Shown here: one piece after another, positions 12,063-24,190 of the stretch
Position numbering within the stretch: the first letter of the stretch is position 1
How the letters are laid out: every line of letters begins with the position of its first letter
NCBI RefSeq assembly: GCF_009870125.1
Contig: NC_046680.1
Location: 6,572,001 to 6,636,000 of the forward strand
DNA from: Drosophila pseudoobscura
Lineage: Eukaryota > Arthropoda > Insecta > Diptera > Drosophilidae
DNA length: 64,000 nt
Direction: 5' to 3'
Notes under the pieces: model-generated
Told to the model about the DNA's origin: nothing
The model's database searches: none
Seen by the model: only the letters and a program-made list of their open reading frames with translations
Made by a program: the position numbers and the translations under genes

Positions 12063-14000
12063 ATGATGTCTGCCTGTCTGTAGTACTAGGTATTATTGCA
12101 TCATCAAACGGATTGGGCAATGAGTGGATTTAAATACACATTTAATGGTTTCAGTTATGGCCCATTGTGCCCGGTCGTTCAACTAAGCCCCACAAGGGAT
12201 TATCGTCTTGAGATCTGTTCATGATTTACATTTCGTTTATTTATGGCTAAAAATTCAATAATATTTACATTTAAAAATGGGTTTAATTGAACTATAATTA
12301 GAAGTTAACATTTTCCTTTGACACTAGAAGATTATTTATTGATTTTATCACTTTAAGAGTATCTAAAACGGAGTACTCCTTTACTGGTTTTGGTTTTTTT
12401 AATTCCCCAGAGTTTCGGACACTTTTTCTTCTTTTTTAATGGAAATTGTATCTCTCGATTCGTGCTACCGGAAACGAAGTGCAGAAACAATCAAAATCCC
12501 AAAAAACGACAGAACCAGAACCCCCACCACCAAAGACCCAGAATATTAATTCACCTTTCCGTATGCCCTACCAGCAATCGAATGATTAATTTATGTTTAT
12601 TCTGTCATTGAAGAGGAGCGGAAAATCACTTTGGGGAAAAATGAATTTCCCGGGCTGACCGTTTGGAAAGGGAACCCCACAAAACCCAAAAACATTTCTG
12701 CTGACACACAAAAAATGGGAAGCACACAATTACGAAGCATATTTTCCGTATTTCCCTGTTGCTCTCTCCGTCTCTTTGTCCGTCCTCCCTCCCGCTCTGT
12801 TTCCCTTTTGTGGGCTGAACACGTGCAAAAGTACAAGCAAATGGGGACAAAGAGGTAAACGCCATAAATGACCAGGTCCACTCACAATTATTGCCACAGC
12901 GGAGCACTGCCCAGGGGAGATAGAGATAGAGATAGAGCGAGGTATGAAAAATCGAAAGTGGCAACTCGAGTGACAAGAGGAGACCGAACGGTGCCCCGGC
13001 TCGGTTCGGTTCGGATCGGATCGGTCTTGGGTGCAGCACAATCTGCGACTCAGCATCTCTAATGGCGGCTGCAGCTGCCACCAAACAGGAGGAGGGGCAG
13101 GCTTTTTGCCATATCGAAGAGCATGTTGCACAATGTCGATGGTGCGAGCACAAGACAGATACAGCAAGCAGAAAAAAAAGCCGTACACACTCATTGGAAT
13201 TGGAGCAGAGATCAACGAGTCTGCCGCCAGTCAAAGGCAAACATCTGGTCGAGGGGGCCCACATCACATCACGTCACATCCCACCATCCCCGTCCCGCCG
13301 GGGCAGGGTGGCCAGGTGTAGCCGGTTTCCTGTGCGTCGTGTGCAACGTGTGCTGCAAATCCCCAAAATGCTTGCAACCATCACGGGTGTCAAATTGCTC
13401 CGAGAACGCCTGAAAGGGGGCGCTCAAATGCGGACTCGACGATGGGGAAAGCAGATTTTATGAGCTGGAAGGAGGGCCTCATATGGTCGGTATAATCCTC
13501 AAAGAATATTTCTTTAACCAGCTGCGGTTATGCCGATTGCATAAATCTCAATAGATGCCCGAGCAATTATTTGTTAATCACCTTTTTTGGGGTTTTGGCT
13601 AACCGCAGTCTGTGGGCCCCTTCAGCTGGCTTAATTGAAATGTTTTCGGTTTGGTTTGGCTTTGGGCTATTGGCCACCAATATATTGTTTGCACTCAAAC
13701 CGCACCACAAAAGTGGTGGAAAAATAATAACTTACCTTTCTGAATAAAAGACATAAAAATGCACACGTTTTCTGGACAACAGAAAAAACGATCAACCGCC
13801 ACCGCATTGAAAGTGAAAGCTTTTTTCTATTATTTGGTTTAAAAATAAATTTTTGTTTTCTTATGCAGATGCATAAATTATTGGAAAATATTTTCGAGTC
13901 AAAAGAAGAAGTGTTGAGAGTGGGAACTGCTTCGAATGCCCAGCACCTCTTTTCTTTGTGGGATTCGAAACGCTTAGACAATGCTCCGAGGTTTACCTGT

Positions 14001-14027
14001 ACCCCACCCCACCCCACCCCACCCCAC
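14001..14027. repeat. (ACCCC)n tandem repeat
   Basis: Five consecutive ACCCC pentamers. Confidence 0.9.
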
Positions 14028-14589
14028 AAAGGTGCCGGTTCAAGTTGAAGTTGAAGCTAAGCCCCAAAGTGATGTAATTTCTCTCGGGCTTTCAACGCCA
14101 GACTCGAGTTGAACTTGGCAGATGTGGTATTACACCTTGCACAGTACTCTTCCCAAGGTTATTCCCCCTTTTGGGAGAAACTTAGGCAGAGGCGAGTAGA
14201 ATCTGATCGGATTGGGCTGCACTAATGCCTACCCCTAACATATTACTTAGAGGTATTTGGCTTATTCGCATTACATCCATTCACATTTCAGAGGAGGAAG
14301 AGTAACTCTGCTTCGGTGTGCGTTGTGGCTTTTTCGTGCTGTCGTTTTCCCTGGCATTTCTTTACCGCTTGCCGCAGCAGCAGCCGCATTTCAGCGTTTC
14401 CCAAATTTGCATGTCAATGAAGTGACTTTGAAGAGCACTCTGCCTGTGGCATAATCACTGTCTGTCACATTAATCAGCTCTTAATTAATTAACAGAGAGC
14501 AATTACAGCAATTACACTTGAAACAACGCAATGAAAACCCAATGCATATTTAATTTTTGATGGAAATTGGCTAAATCAGAAAGATACAA

Positions 14590-14979
14590 CCGCAAGCGAA
14601 CCACTTGCAGCCGTCGAACAGCTTCGAACCTGCAGACAAGATCGAACAAGACACGATCGCACGCAGCGGCCTGTGGCTTCGAGCCTTCGAACATGTCGTA
14701 GCCGATGACGACGGCCTGGGCCGGCTCGAAACCAACATCAACATTTGCAGCTTTATGCTAAAAACTAAAACTTTTTTGGACGCAAACGCGAACGGTACGC
14801 GAAGCGCATGCGCGGACGAAAGATCATGCCATCAAAGCCCGACAACGGTATTCGTGGGCCGCGACTGAAACGTGTCTGAAATTCGCGAAAGAACTGTCCC
14901 CAAAAGAGTTCTCCCCACCCAGTGACAAGTGCAGAAAACCAATCAAACACACAAATAAACCCCCCATACCCAATAAGGT
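14590..14979 (+). other. Possible 5' untranslated exon of the 17.6 kb gene
   Basis: This stretch differs from its surroundings: it is less AT-rich, rich in CGAAC and GCGAACG words, and ends at AATAAG followed by GTGAAT, a plausible splice donor at 14980. It is on the same strand as, and about 2.6 kb upstream of, the strong splice acceptor at 17611. I infer a possible leader exon. There is no coding evidence, and the link to the downstream gene is unproven. Confidence 0.25.
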
Positions 14980-17611
14980 GAATGAAACGGCGGAAACTGT
15001 GTCAAAAGCAAAGAAAGTTGTCCAAGTCCAAGCGATTATGTGGGAGTATGTGGGCAGAGTCCCAAGATCTTTTGGGGCGATCTTCAGATACATACATCTG
15101 CTTGCTTGAGGGGATTGGCGTGCCTGTCAAGTTTGAGTGATCTTCGGCGTGGGCCTCTTGCAATCCCAATGTAATGATGACCATTTTGGGAGCACTCACA
15201 TCGGGAGGCGCAGTCGGAGGCAGTACGCCCAGGCATGCGGTGGAATGGTTCTTCAGCCGGTGAATCACTCACAGCACTCTTTCTTTCTGGGGGTGCGCCA
15301 GAAGCTCCCTGTGAATACCCCGCGAATACCAGGTTGAATATTTATGTAAGGCATGATATCTGGAGGCATGATATCACCCGATCAAATATTCAAAATCGAG
15401 GGCTTAACAAGGTCGCCTGCCATTTGGCAAACTAGTTTTCAGTTATTTTGCATTAGCATTCGATGTCGAAATATTTGTATTTATTTTTAGGTTTCTTTCA
15501 TGCATAATCTAAGGCAGAAGCAGTCCGCTAATTATTGTCCAAATTGACTTGACTGAAACCCAAAAGAATCCGAAAAATAGTTTGCCAAAAAAGCAGCATC
15601 AGCTTGAATAAATAATTAAATATCTCAAAGCTAAAGAAACAGTTCCATGGACACTGCCTCCCACATTGAACCATGTTTAATTATATAATGTAATGCAATT
15701 ATTTTTCCGGAAATTGAGCATGCCCGCGATGATTCCTGCCTCTGACAGCATCTGATTGGAATATATTTTCATATTTCAAAGGAGAAAGTCCCCGGGCCCG
15801 CCACCACCCCCTCATTAGCTCTTGGCCAACTCGCCTGCATACAAAAAGTAATCTCCCTTGAGCTTGACACATTTTAATATGCAAATGGCCTAAAGCCAAA
15901 GCCAAAGCCAAAGCCATAGTGGCAGCTGACGCTGCACCTGACATTGAGGCTGAAGCGGAGCCCGACCACGGCTTTTATTCGACCGCAAAGCAGGGGGATA
16001 TATCCGGCAAAGAAGCCAATTAATTTGTTTATTAATTGGCATCTTTGGCAGGGAATTCATTTCACAGAGTGGACCAGAGTGGTCCTCGGAACCAGTTTAA
16101 TTGCTGGTTTGTTATGCACTTGAAGTACAAGTGGCGTATACGTAACCTGAGAGCGGTCCTGCTTTCAATATTCAAAATGCTAATCAAAAACGAAACTAGT
16201 TGAAATGAGCTCGGAATAGACATCAATGAATTCCATCAATGGAATGCAAATATCGATTAGCCTCTCCTGCGGCATTGCATTCTTGTCTCGTTTCGAATGA
16301 CAGACAGACAGACAGCTCACAAGGTAGCCAAAGCCCAAAACAAGTCCTAAGCTATTTTCTTTTTCGTGCAAATTTCTCAAAATGCATTTCTACGTGTGCC
16401 GGTCTTGATATAATGCTTTGATATATGCCATATATAAATATGCTCCCTGACAGACCCCCAAACAGGCGATTTCATTTGCGTGCCACAGCCAAGTCACGTT
16501 GCTTTTTTCTTGTGTCTCTTTTTTGTGTATTTTATAAATTATTTTCCCTTTACAAAAGCGCCTCTGGCTGCTTGTTCAGGCCATACAAATGTTAATCGAT
16601 AACCGAAGCGATTAAAACAAAACACCTAAAACAAAAAAAAAGACAAAACAAGACAGAAATTTCATGCAAATGCAGAGACTACAAATACAAATTCCTCGGA
16701 AGGATTGCGTAAGACATTGTCGAATGGGCTGGGCCGGGCCTGAGAAAAAAACCCAAATAAAAGAGTCCAAAGCCCACTGAAAAATATCATAATTTTGCAG
16801 CGTTTGAGCAACATTTGAAAAAGCCATATCCAAAATTTTTTGACTGGGTCTTTAGCAAATACTGTCGATGGAAAAAGGTTTCAGATGAAAAAGAGTGTAG
16901 GAGTCGGACCTGAGAAATTAATTTCGAAATCTTTGGTAGTATCCCCCATAAACCGAGTTCCTAAAGGACAGAGGACGTAATTCCTATAGCTTTGGATTAA
17001 GGAACATTCTCCATAGCTAACATGCAGATTAAATATAAATAATATAAATGTTTGGGAACCATTCTTTCTGTTCTGTTCTGACCATCACTTCCAAATAGCC
17101 TTCTCTGCCAAGCCCGCTCCTCAATATGTTTTTCAAAGGCCATTTTCCAGATGGTTTTGTTTTTCTTTGGCATATTTTGTTGGAATTTCTGTTGAGTGGA
17201 TTGTGCATTTAATTGAGAAATATTTGTTTGATATTTGATAGTAAAATCAATTTCGATTTGATGGTCAAACTAATTCATGTTTTGGGGGATTCGCATACCG
17301 ATACTGATACCGGGGACAAGAGCATGTGATATGTACAAATAAACCAGTTGGTCGGCTAATGGAAAATGCCAATTGGAATGCCGATTGAATGGCTATGCAA
17401 AGTTATGCAGATCCATAAACCGGCTGATGGTCGAGCCAGAGCGCAGTGTAACACCTGCACGGAGCCGGGAAAATTCGCGGCCAGCACTGAGGAACGGGTT
17501 CGATGGTTGACGGAAGAGATGCCGCCGATTGCATAACGAACCACTGAATGTGCAACCAGTTGATGCACTTACTCACACTCCCCTGACTCCTTTTCTCCCT
17601 CTCTTCGCCAG
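14980..17611 (+). other. Non-coding region before the 17.6 kb gene, possible intron
   Basis: No coding signal. It ends in a strong pyrimidine tract and CAG at 17590-17611, so at least its right part is intronic. A short GCCAAA tandem repeat lies near 15893-15916. Confidence 0.45.
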
Positions 17612-17612
17612 C

Positions 17613-18844
17613 ATGCGGGAACGCAGTCAGACAGCACCCAGACGCCGTCGAGCGGGTCCCAAGCAGGCGCTTCCCGGCAGCCACGAGGGAGTTGGTGCCC
17701 TTGAGTCTCCCTACTACACCATCGACAACACGGAGGACATCTACGGAACCACGCTGCTGCCCTCGCAACGCTGCTACGTGGATCCCTGGGACCTGGAGAA
17801 CTACGACTATGTGCGCAAGAAGATCGATGATGGTACCGGCCAGGAGGTGGATGAAATCCACTATGGAGATTCCCAGACCCCAAGTCCCAGCTACGGAATG
17901 GGAATGGGAATGGCTGCTACCATGCCACGCCCCCACACACAGACGCGTCGCGTGTCACGCTCCCAATGCCAGCTCGAGTGCTGTGTGCCCCAAAGAAGCC
18001 GGCGGAGGAGCAGGAGCAGCCGCAAGGAGCCCCTCTATACAGCCAGGAGTGACATATACGGAGCTCCCAGTCGCTACGACGACTACATGGCCACGATGAC
18101 CAGGCAGCTGCATCTTGACAACGATGAGCATGATGCCGCAGAGGAGGAGGAGGAGGAGGAGCTGCGGGCGGAGCTCTACGCAGAGCAGCGACAGCTCTAC
18201 AACGGCTACGGAGGTGAGCAGATGGCCGACACTTCTCTTACAGTATTAAAATCCTTGAATATTACATCCCCAAAGGCTTCTCCAGTGCCAGCTCCACCGA
18301 GCACCCCTCCTCCATTGGTGACGAGCTGCCCATGCCCCAACGGCGAGCAGTCACCCTGCAGCGCCGCCCCGCCACCAGTCAGGTCCCCAACAGCAATATT
18401 TATGGAACGGCACCGCACCCGAGACGCAAGCGCAGCGGCAAGCCTGCCCCACCGCTGACCGCACCACCGCAAATCGACTTTCCCGCCCCGCCCCCCCTTT
18501 CGCCCGCCTACGACTACTGCAATCCCTATGCTACACTGCCGTACTGCAGCATTCCGGATTGCAGTGAGTGCCAGCAGCACGCCACGTCCCTCCTCTACGC
18601 GGCACCCTCCACCCTCTACGGAACTCTGGGTGGTGCAGGGGGCTCGGGGCTGGGCTCGGGGCTGGGCTCGGGGGCAGGTCGCGCACGGACTCAGTGCGAG
18701 TCCCCGCACTCCTCCGGAGGCGACTCCTCGCTCTACTCGGGAATTTACGCGCGTAAATTCGGCCTGAGCAAGAAGGGTCTGCTCCAGATCGACTACTCCT
18801 GCAGCTGGAACGACTTGGATCGGGTCATGCAGCGCCAGTTTTAG
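17613..18844 (+). CDS. Unrecognised Tyr/Ser/Pro-rich protein, two exons seen
   Basis: Exon 17612-18213 follows a pyrimidine-rich acceptor. A 62-base intron (18214-18275; GTGAGC donor, CAAAG acceptor, phase 1) joins it to 18276-18844. From the ATG at 17613 this gives 389 residues; if an upstream coding exon exists, the protein is longer. The sequence has an Arg-rich N terminus, repeated tyrosine motifs (DIYGT, DIYGAP, NIYGTA, SLYSGIY), an acidic Glu run, Pro-rich segments and a Gly/Leu/Ser repeat. A compact C terminus contains KKGLLQIDYSCSWNDLDRVM. There is no signal peptide, membrane segment or known enzyme motif. It looks like a largely disordered adaptor or scaffold with possible phosphotyrosine sites, which is inference. 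The intron phase and continuous composition support the join. AATAAA follows at 19015-19020. Confidence 0.72.
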
Positions 18845-19014
18845 GCACTCTCCCTGGGTGCTCGAGTGTTTGGGTGCTTGGGTTCGGAATAGCATTAGAG
18901 CGGAACAACATTATGTCCTTAAGTCATCATCTTATAAACAAATACACATACGCAATACCAAATAACTGAACATATTCGTCGTAGCAAGTAGTGTTTCAAC
19001 ATTGAAATTGATTG

Positions 19015-19020
19015 AATAAA
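19015..19020 (+). terminator. Polyadenylation signal of the 17.6 kb gene
   Basis: AATAAA about 170 bases after the stop codon at 18844. Confidence 0.5.
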
Positions 19021-19412
19021 CTTTTGAAAAAGGTTAGCTATGTCCTCGACAGAGTTGGGATCTACATATATATAAGAAAGCTACCATAAGACAGGAGGAT
19101 CCATTCACACTTCTAGATACTTTGCATATGAATAACGAGAGATCATTGTGAATGTTTGAATAGAGATGTTATAAAGGAATCTAGTTTTAAAGCGTCAAGC
19201 TTCAGTACCTGTCCTTATCGTTCTCTTAAGAACATAGTTTGGGGTAAACCAATTCCCACCTGGCCTGCCCCACCTAATTAATTTATCAGTGGCAGCTATG
19301 AATGGCTCTTTGCACAAATGACGGGCGGCCAAACATGATTTAATCAACTAATTTGGGTGTGCATTGCATACATAGTGGGAACGCTTTTCCAGAATTTTAC
19401 TCTAATTAAATA

Positions 19413-19420
19413 TGACGTCA
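19413..19420. promoter_or_regulatory. Perfect CRE palindrome
   Basis: TGACGTCA followed directly by TGACG. This is the consensus for CREB/ATF-type bZIP factors. Whether it is used is unknown. Confidence 0.35.
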
Positions 19421-21924
19421 TGACGCCCACAGCACATGGAAAACCTACATAATTTTAGTTTGACAATTTGTTCTTTGGACGACAGCAACAAGGAAATGGT
19501 TTTAGTGACTGACGTTGATGAATGTCCGGGGATTGTCAGCAAATTCAGCCAGAAAGGTGGGAGGATATAAGTACATGTGTATGTGTGTATGTGTGTAGAT
19601 AGAAGTATTTAGAAATAAGTGTAGCATACAGTTCGGCGCTTAATTCGGGAAGAAATCCATTAAAGTTTCTCCACTAAAATGGAAATTGCACTCCACACTC
19701 CCAACTCCGAAATACACAGACAGCCAAAGGGAAAATCAATAAGGTGAATAAAATGCAGTATATTTTCCACTATCACTGCCCTCCCCCCCCTTTTCCGCTT
19801 TCGCACGGTGTTGCTGCTGAATGCGATTTCAATTTCTCAATCCAATTTACCTTTGCAACAGTGTAGACACACCAATACCCGCTCGAATTCAAACACAGAT
19901 ACGAATACGAATGCGAATCCGAACACGAACGAGGCTACAAACACAAAGCACAAGTAAATCATGAAAAAGGGGGAAAAGCAACCTAAAATAGAAAGATAAA
20001 AAGATAGAATGCACAGAGCTTTGGATACCCTTCGATGGGTGATAGATGGATTGATAGGTGCTCAAACATCTGTAATTCCTTCATATGCATTTCCCCATTT
20101 TGGAGGTCTCATCGAGCTGTAACCAATTGCTGAGAATCGTTGGACCCTGTGACAGGGTAAGTAAATCTGAATGCATAAAAGGAAGGAAAAAAGGGAAAAA
20201 GTGTGGCGATTGGGGGGTGGTGCTCTGGCTATGCACATAAAAGCGCAAATATTTGCGCAACATTTTCGTCGACGACGATAAAAATCGAGCAAGAAAAATA
20301 TGCAAAGAAGTAGAAGAAATGCAAATAAAAGCGTCGCAAAAGAAGCACACAAAAAAAAAATATGTCTTCCCTTTGCTTTCTTTTGCTCGGATTTTCTTTT
20401 ATTATTGTATAACGTCAAACATTTGCATGCGGCGACGCCTAAATGTGTGCCACACTCCGCGCCCCACTGGCAACCCCACCCACTCCTGGCTACTTTTGCA
20501 TTTGCATTTATGTGCGGCGCCTCCTGCCCCTTGCCCACATCACAAATGCCCATGAATCGCAGCGAAAATATTTCGCACTTGCACGGAATGGAGTTTACGG
20601 AGAGGCCTCCGCCCGGAGAACCCAATCTCCCGCCGCCCTGAGGGGGTGCTTCGGTCTGGGCTGGGCTGGGCGCTCAATTTGCAAGTCCACCTGGAGCTCG
20701 GCAGACGAAGATGTAAAGTCCTGATTGAGGCAGAGGGTGTGCCCCAATCCGATTTAGCCTTTTCCGAAATTCCTTGAGAAAACTTGGGAAACTGTGAAGA
20801 AATCATTTGGCAGAACACGATTATCTGCCCAACTTGACGCATTTTAAGCGGATTCCACCCCGCCATCGTCCTCTTTCTTTCATTTTTATGGGCAGAGAGC
20901 AGAGAGGTGTGAGAATATTCGAATTTGTCTTTCGAAAAAAGCGGACAATTTGTCGCCGACAATTGTAAGTCCTTTGCGCAAATTGCAAGTTAAATGGATC
21001 CTTTGCCACTGCCTCTGCCGCTCCATTTGGCGATGCACCCATACAAAATGAGTAAAGAAGAGGAAAAAGTTCCCTACAATGGGTATGAAAAGTGCAAATG
21101 AACTGGGAGAGGGTCTGGCAGAGCGGGCAATCACTGGAGCATTATCTCTTCCAAGAGCTGTCGAACAGATGGCATAATAATCCAATAACAATGAGAAGAG
21201 GGAGTGGGAGGGGGAGGGGGAGGCGGAGAGCTAGACAACAGATGGTCGGATGCATATGTAAGAGGATCTGAATGGGAAAACCAAAGCCATCAAGATGATA
21301 AAAAGGAAACGGGGTGAAAACGGAGAGTACTCTTCCCCATCTGGATCCATCAAAGTGTTCACTGTTTTTCCACTTTAAAAGCTTCGCCGGCTTACAGTAA
21401 ATTGTGCAGAATTTCATAAATCTGAATTTTAATTAAAACCTCGGCTAGAGCTTATCGAATGCAAAATAAATTGTAGTTTGAGCCCACAGCAAATCCCCCA
21501 AACTGTATCTTTTTTCAAGCTCTCCATCATATTTGACGGTAAAGTTTTCCCGAAAGCACAGCCCACACATGCCACATGCTCTCTAACGCAGGCGGCTCGG
21601 TTGCAAGTACACACACAGACGTCAGACGTCAGACAAATCTGCAACTAAATACCGTTATAAATTACAGGCAGGCAGCTGTCAAGAGTCGCCTCATTGTTGT
21701 TGCCACGCATGCAAAAGCCGAGAAACTCGAGCTAAAAATAAACCTGAAAACTTAATTAAACTTTCCTTTATTCTTTGTTTTTTGGTTTTGTTTAAAACAG
21801 CAGAACAATGGCCAGAGTGGGGCTGGTGTGGGGGAGTGGGGATGCCAAACAAACTGCAAAACGCAGTCCCTCACTCAGTCAATGGGTGAGTTTATTTGCG
21901 AGTGTATTGTGTCAGCGGAAGTGC

Positions 21925-21960
21925 GCGCGTGTGTGTGTGTGTGTGTGCGTGTGTGTGTGT
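21925..21960. repeat. GT/GC-rich dinucleotide microsatellite
   Basis: Alternating purine-pyrimidine tract of mostly GT units with GC interruptions. Confidence 0.85.
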
Positions 21961-23474
21961 AAGTGCCTCGTTAGGAAAGCAGCTCAAAATGGCGCCCGAA
22001 GTCCTGCCGCAGGTCCTGGCCGCTTGTCGGGTCGGGTACTGCCTTGTTTTCTCTATGCAATTTGCCAGCCATTTTGCACCTGCAATGAAAATGTTTTTTA
22101 ATTAAAAACAAGAATTTAAACTTTGCCAAATGTTTCGGGCTGTCGGCGAGTGAAGCCTTGGGGAATATCCTGCATTTAATAAATAATAATTATGAAAACT
22201 ATTAAATTAATAATTCAAAGCGAAAAGAATCAGGTGAGAAAAGTGACACGAGAAATAGCTAATTATTTCGATATAAATGATTAATAGATCATTGACATAG
22301 ACAGGCATTTATTCCCCTGCCAATCTTCGAATAAAGCCAGCTGTTTCGAATCCCGCCATGGCGCGCCAGGTCAAAGAACCTCCCCGACATACCCTCTACT
22401 CCAACCAGAGGGTGACAGCATAGGAGACGACTTACGGTGCTCTGAGGTGTAGAAAGTGTCTGACATTTAGCGCCTTGGAAAAATGCCGCCAACTTCCTTT
22501 GTACGAATGTGGGTATACATAAATACAAGTACATATGTATGTGTGTATGTGTATTTGAAGCTGGTCCCCTGGTTGCCATTTGCTAATGAATAAGTTAATT
22601 TCATTCTGTCCGCAGCAGGGAAGTGGGGAGCAGAAGACGGGGCTGACGCTCGTCGTGTTATTTATGTGGCCGCTGCCTGACTGTCGCCCATTTTAAAACC
22701 CTCAAAGTGGTCATTAGAGACTTTGGCTCAGTTGGTAGTTCCAGCCAGCACGGACAGGGCGATGGAGAAATGAGACACACCAGAGGGGCTGCACTGCGTA
22801 TACTTAATTTATATATAGTCAACGCTGTCACCCTCTACCCTCGAGCTTTCAGGACTCCTTGTTGCCTGCAACAATAGTTGTATCACAGCCCTATACATAC
22901 ATATAGCACATCCTATATATAGTAGTGTCGTACGTGCAAAACGCTGTTGCTGTAAATGCAAATTAAGTCTTAATTTTGCAGCAACAATATCGCACCAAGG
23001 GTGCGGTGCACAGCAGGGCCAGAGGGCGGGGCGGGGTGGCTCGGTGCCGCATTATGGCCAAAGTGTTGAAGTTACGTAAGCCCGAATCCATTAGTTGAAG
23101 CAGCTAAATTAAAATAGAAGGCTTCCCCGGGCGCAGCCCAAGCCCGTGGCCGTGGCTTGCATGGAGCAAAAAACGGAGGTGTCTGAATAGTTGTCAACAA
23201 GTGCCTGGACAGGTCTCATGGATCTCCCTTGCTGGGAATGTGCACTTCTCACTGCAGCTCTCAAAAAAAGGCCATCAACAGAGAGAAAAACAAGGACTGG
23301 GAGAGATCATAATCATACCCTTAGCCGTAGTGAGGTTTTGCATAAGTTTGTAATTTTCAAGTGAACAATTTCTGAACAATTTCCACTTCAAATTCATAAA
23401 AATATCACACAAAGAGGAGGTACGCTGTGAGTTGCTGCGGCGACCGCAACTCTACATTTACACCCGATACTTAG

Positions 23475-24190
23475 TCAGTATGGCTCTCCTCCGGCAGACG
23501 CCGCTAATATTAAGCGACACGACAAAGAGGGCGTGCGAGAGAGACAGAAAATCAGTCTGAGCGTGATTTGTTCCTTTTGCCTATAAAAACGATCTGATCT
23601 GATCCAGATTCGGCAATCTGATAAATATGGTAACTTTTTATGATTTTTAGTTTTCTCGTATTTAAAATATTGTAGATGCCACAGATTTTCGTTCTTTGTG
23701 GGAGCGGAAGGGGGAGGGGCGAAATTTTGAAGAAAACTTGTCAAGGTCCGATATCACAGGAGTGTGGATACCAAATTTGGTTGCACTAGCTTTCATAGTC
23801 TCTGAGATCTAGGAACTCACTTTTAGCAATAGGCAAAGCAGACCATGAAACGTGTGTATTAGAGCGACAGAGCGGGCGAAAATGAAATTGTTTTCTTGAT
23901 TCTGGCTATAATAAAAATACAATTGGCTCAGATTCTGCAGACTTGAAGGTATAGGCCTGCTGTACTATTCTGCCCTTCCTGCCAGAAGTCTGGATACAAA
24001 ATGTCGTTGCTCTAGCTCTTATAGACTCTAAGCACTAGGCGCTCATAGGGACGGACAGACGGACAGACAAACATGGCTCAATCGACTGGGGTCTGAAACG
24101 CTTCCTTCTGGACGTTACACACATCCACTTTCACCAGAAATCTAATATACCCTTATACTCATTTTGAGTATCGGATATAAAAAGTATTTT
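23475..24190. mobile_element. DINE-1/INE-1-like non-autonomous element
   Basis: The block contains the word chain usual in Drosophila DINE-1-type elements: a GTTGCACTAGCT-like segment, a CTCTGAGATCTAGG-like segment, GACGGACAGACGGACAGAC, GGTCTGAAACGCTTCCTTCT, GGACGTTACACACAT, and an ending with a short ATACTC/GAGTAT hairpin. These elements are thought to be Helitron-derived and have no coding capacity. I see no transposase. The right end is clear near 24180; the left boundary is approximate. Confidence 0.7.

Larger units (their letters stand above)
3860..14590. other. Non-coding region, intergenic or intronic, rich in simple repeats
   Basis: No ORF here has a recognisable domain or convincing composition. 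The region contains (GA)n, (GT)n, CTCGT pentamers, Leu/Glu-type hexamers (about 6828-6872), (CTG)n and CACT repeats, typical of long Drosophila introns and regulatory DNA. It could be upstream or first-intron sequence of the plus-strand gene at 17.6 kb. I cannot identify enhancers from sequence alone. Confidence 0.5.
19040..23400. other. Intergenic region with no gene I can support
   Basis: Many short ORFs of random or low-complexity composition. Notable sites are a perfect CRE palindrome at 19413-19420 and a GT-rich microsatellite at 21925-21960. Confidence 0.5.

Noticed and set aside
12626-13267. 213-codon minus-strand ORF
   Set aside because: Low-complexity and random composition, no domain, overlapped by other open frames of similar quality, no splice or promoter context.
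13062-13463. 133-codon plus-strand ORF starting with an Ala run
   Set aside because: The Ala run comes from GCN-rich sequence; the rest has no family resemblance.
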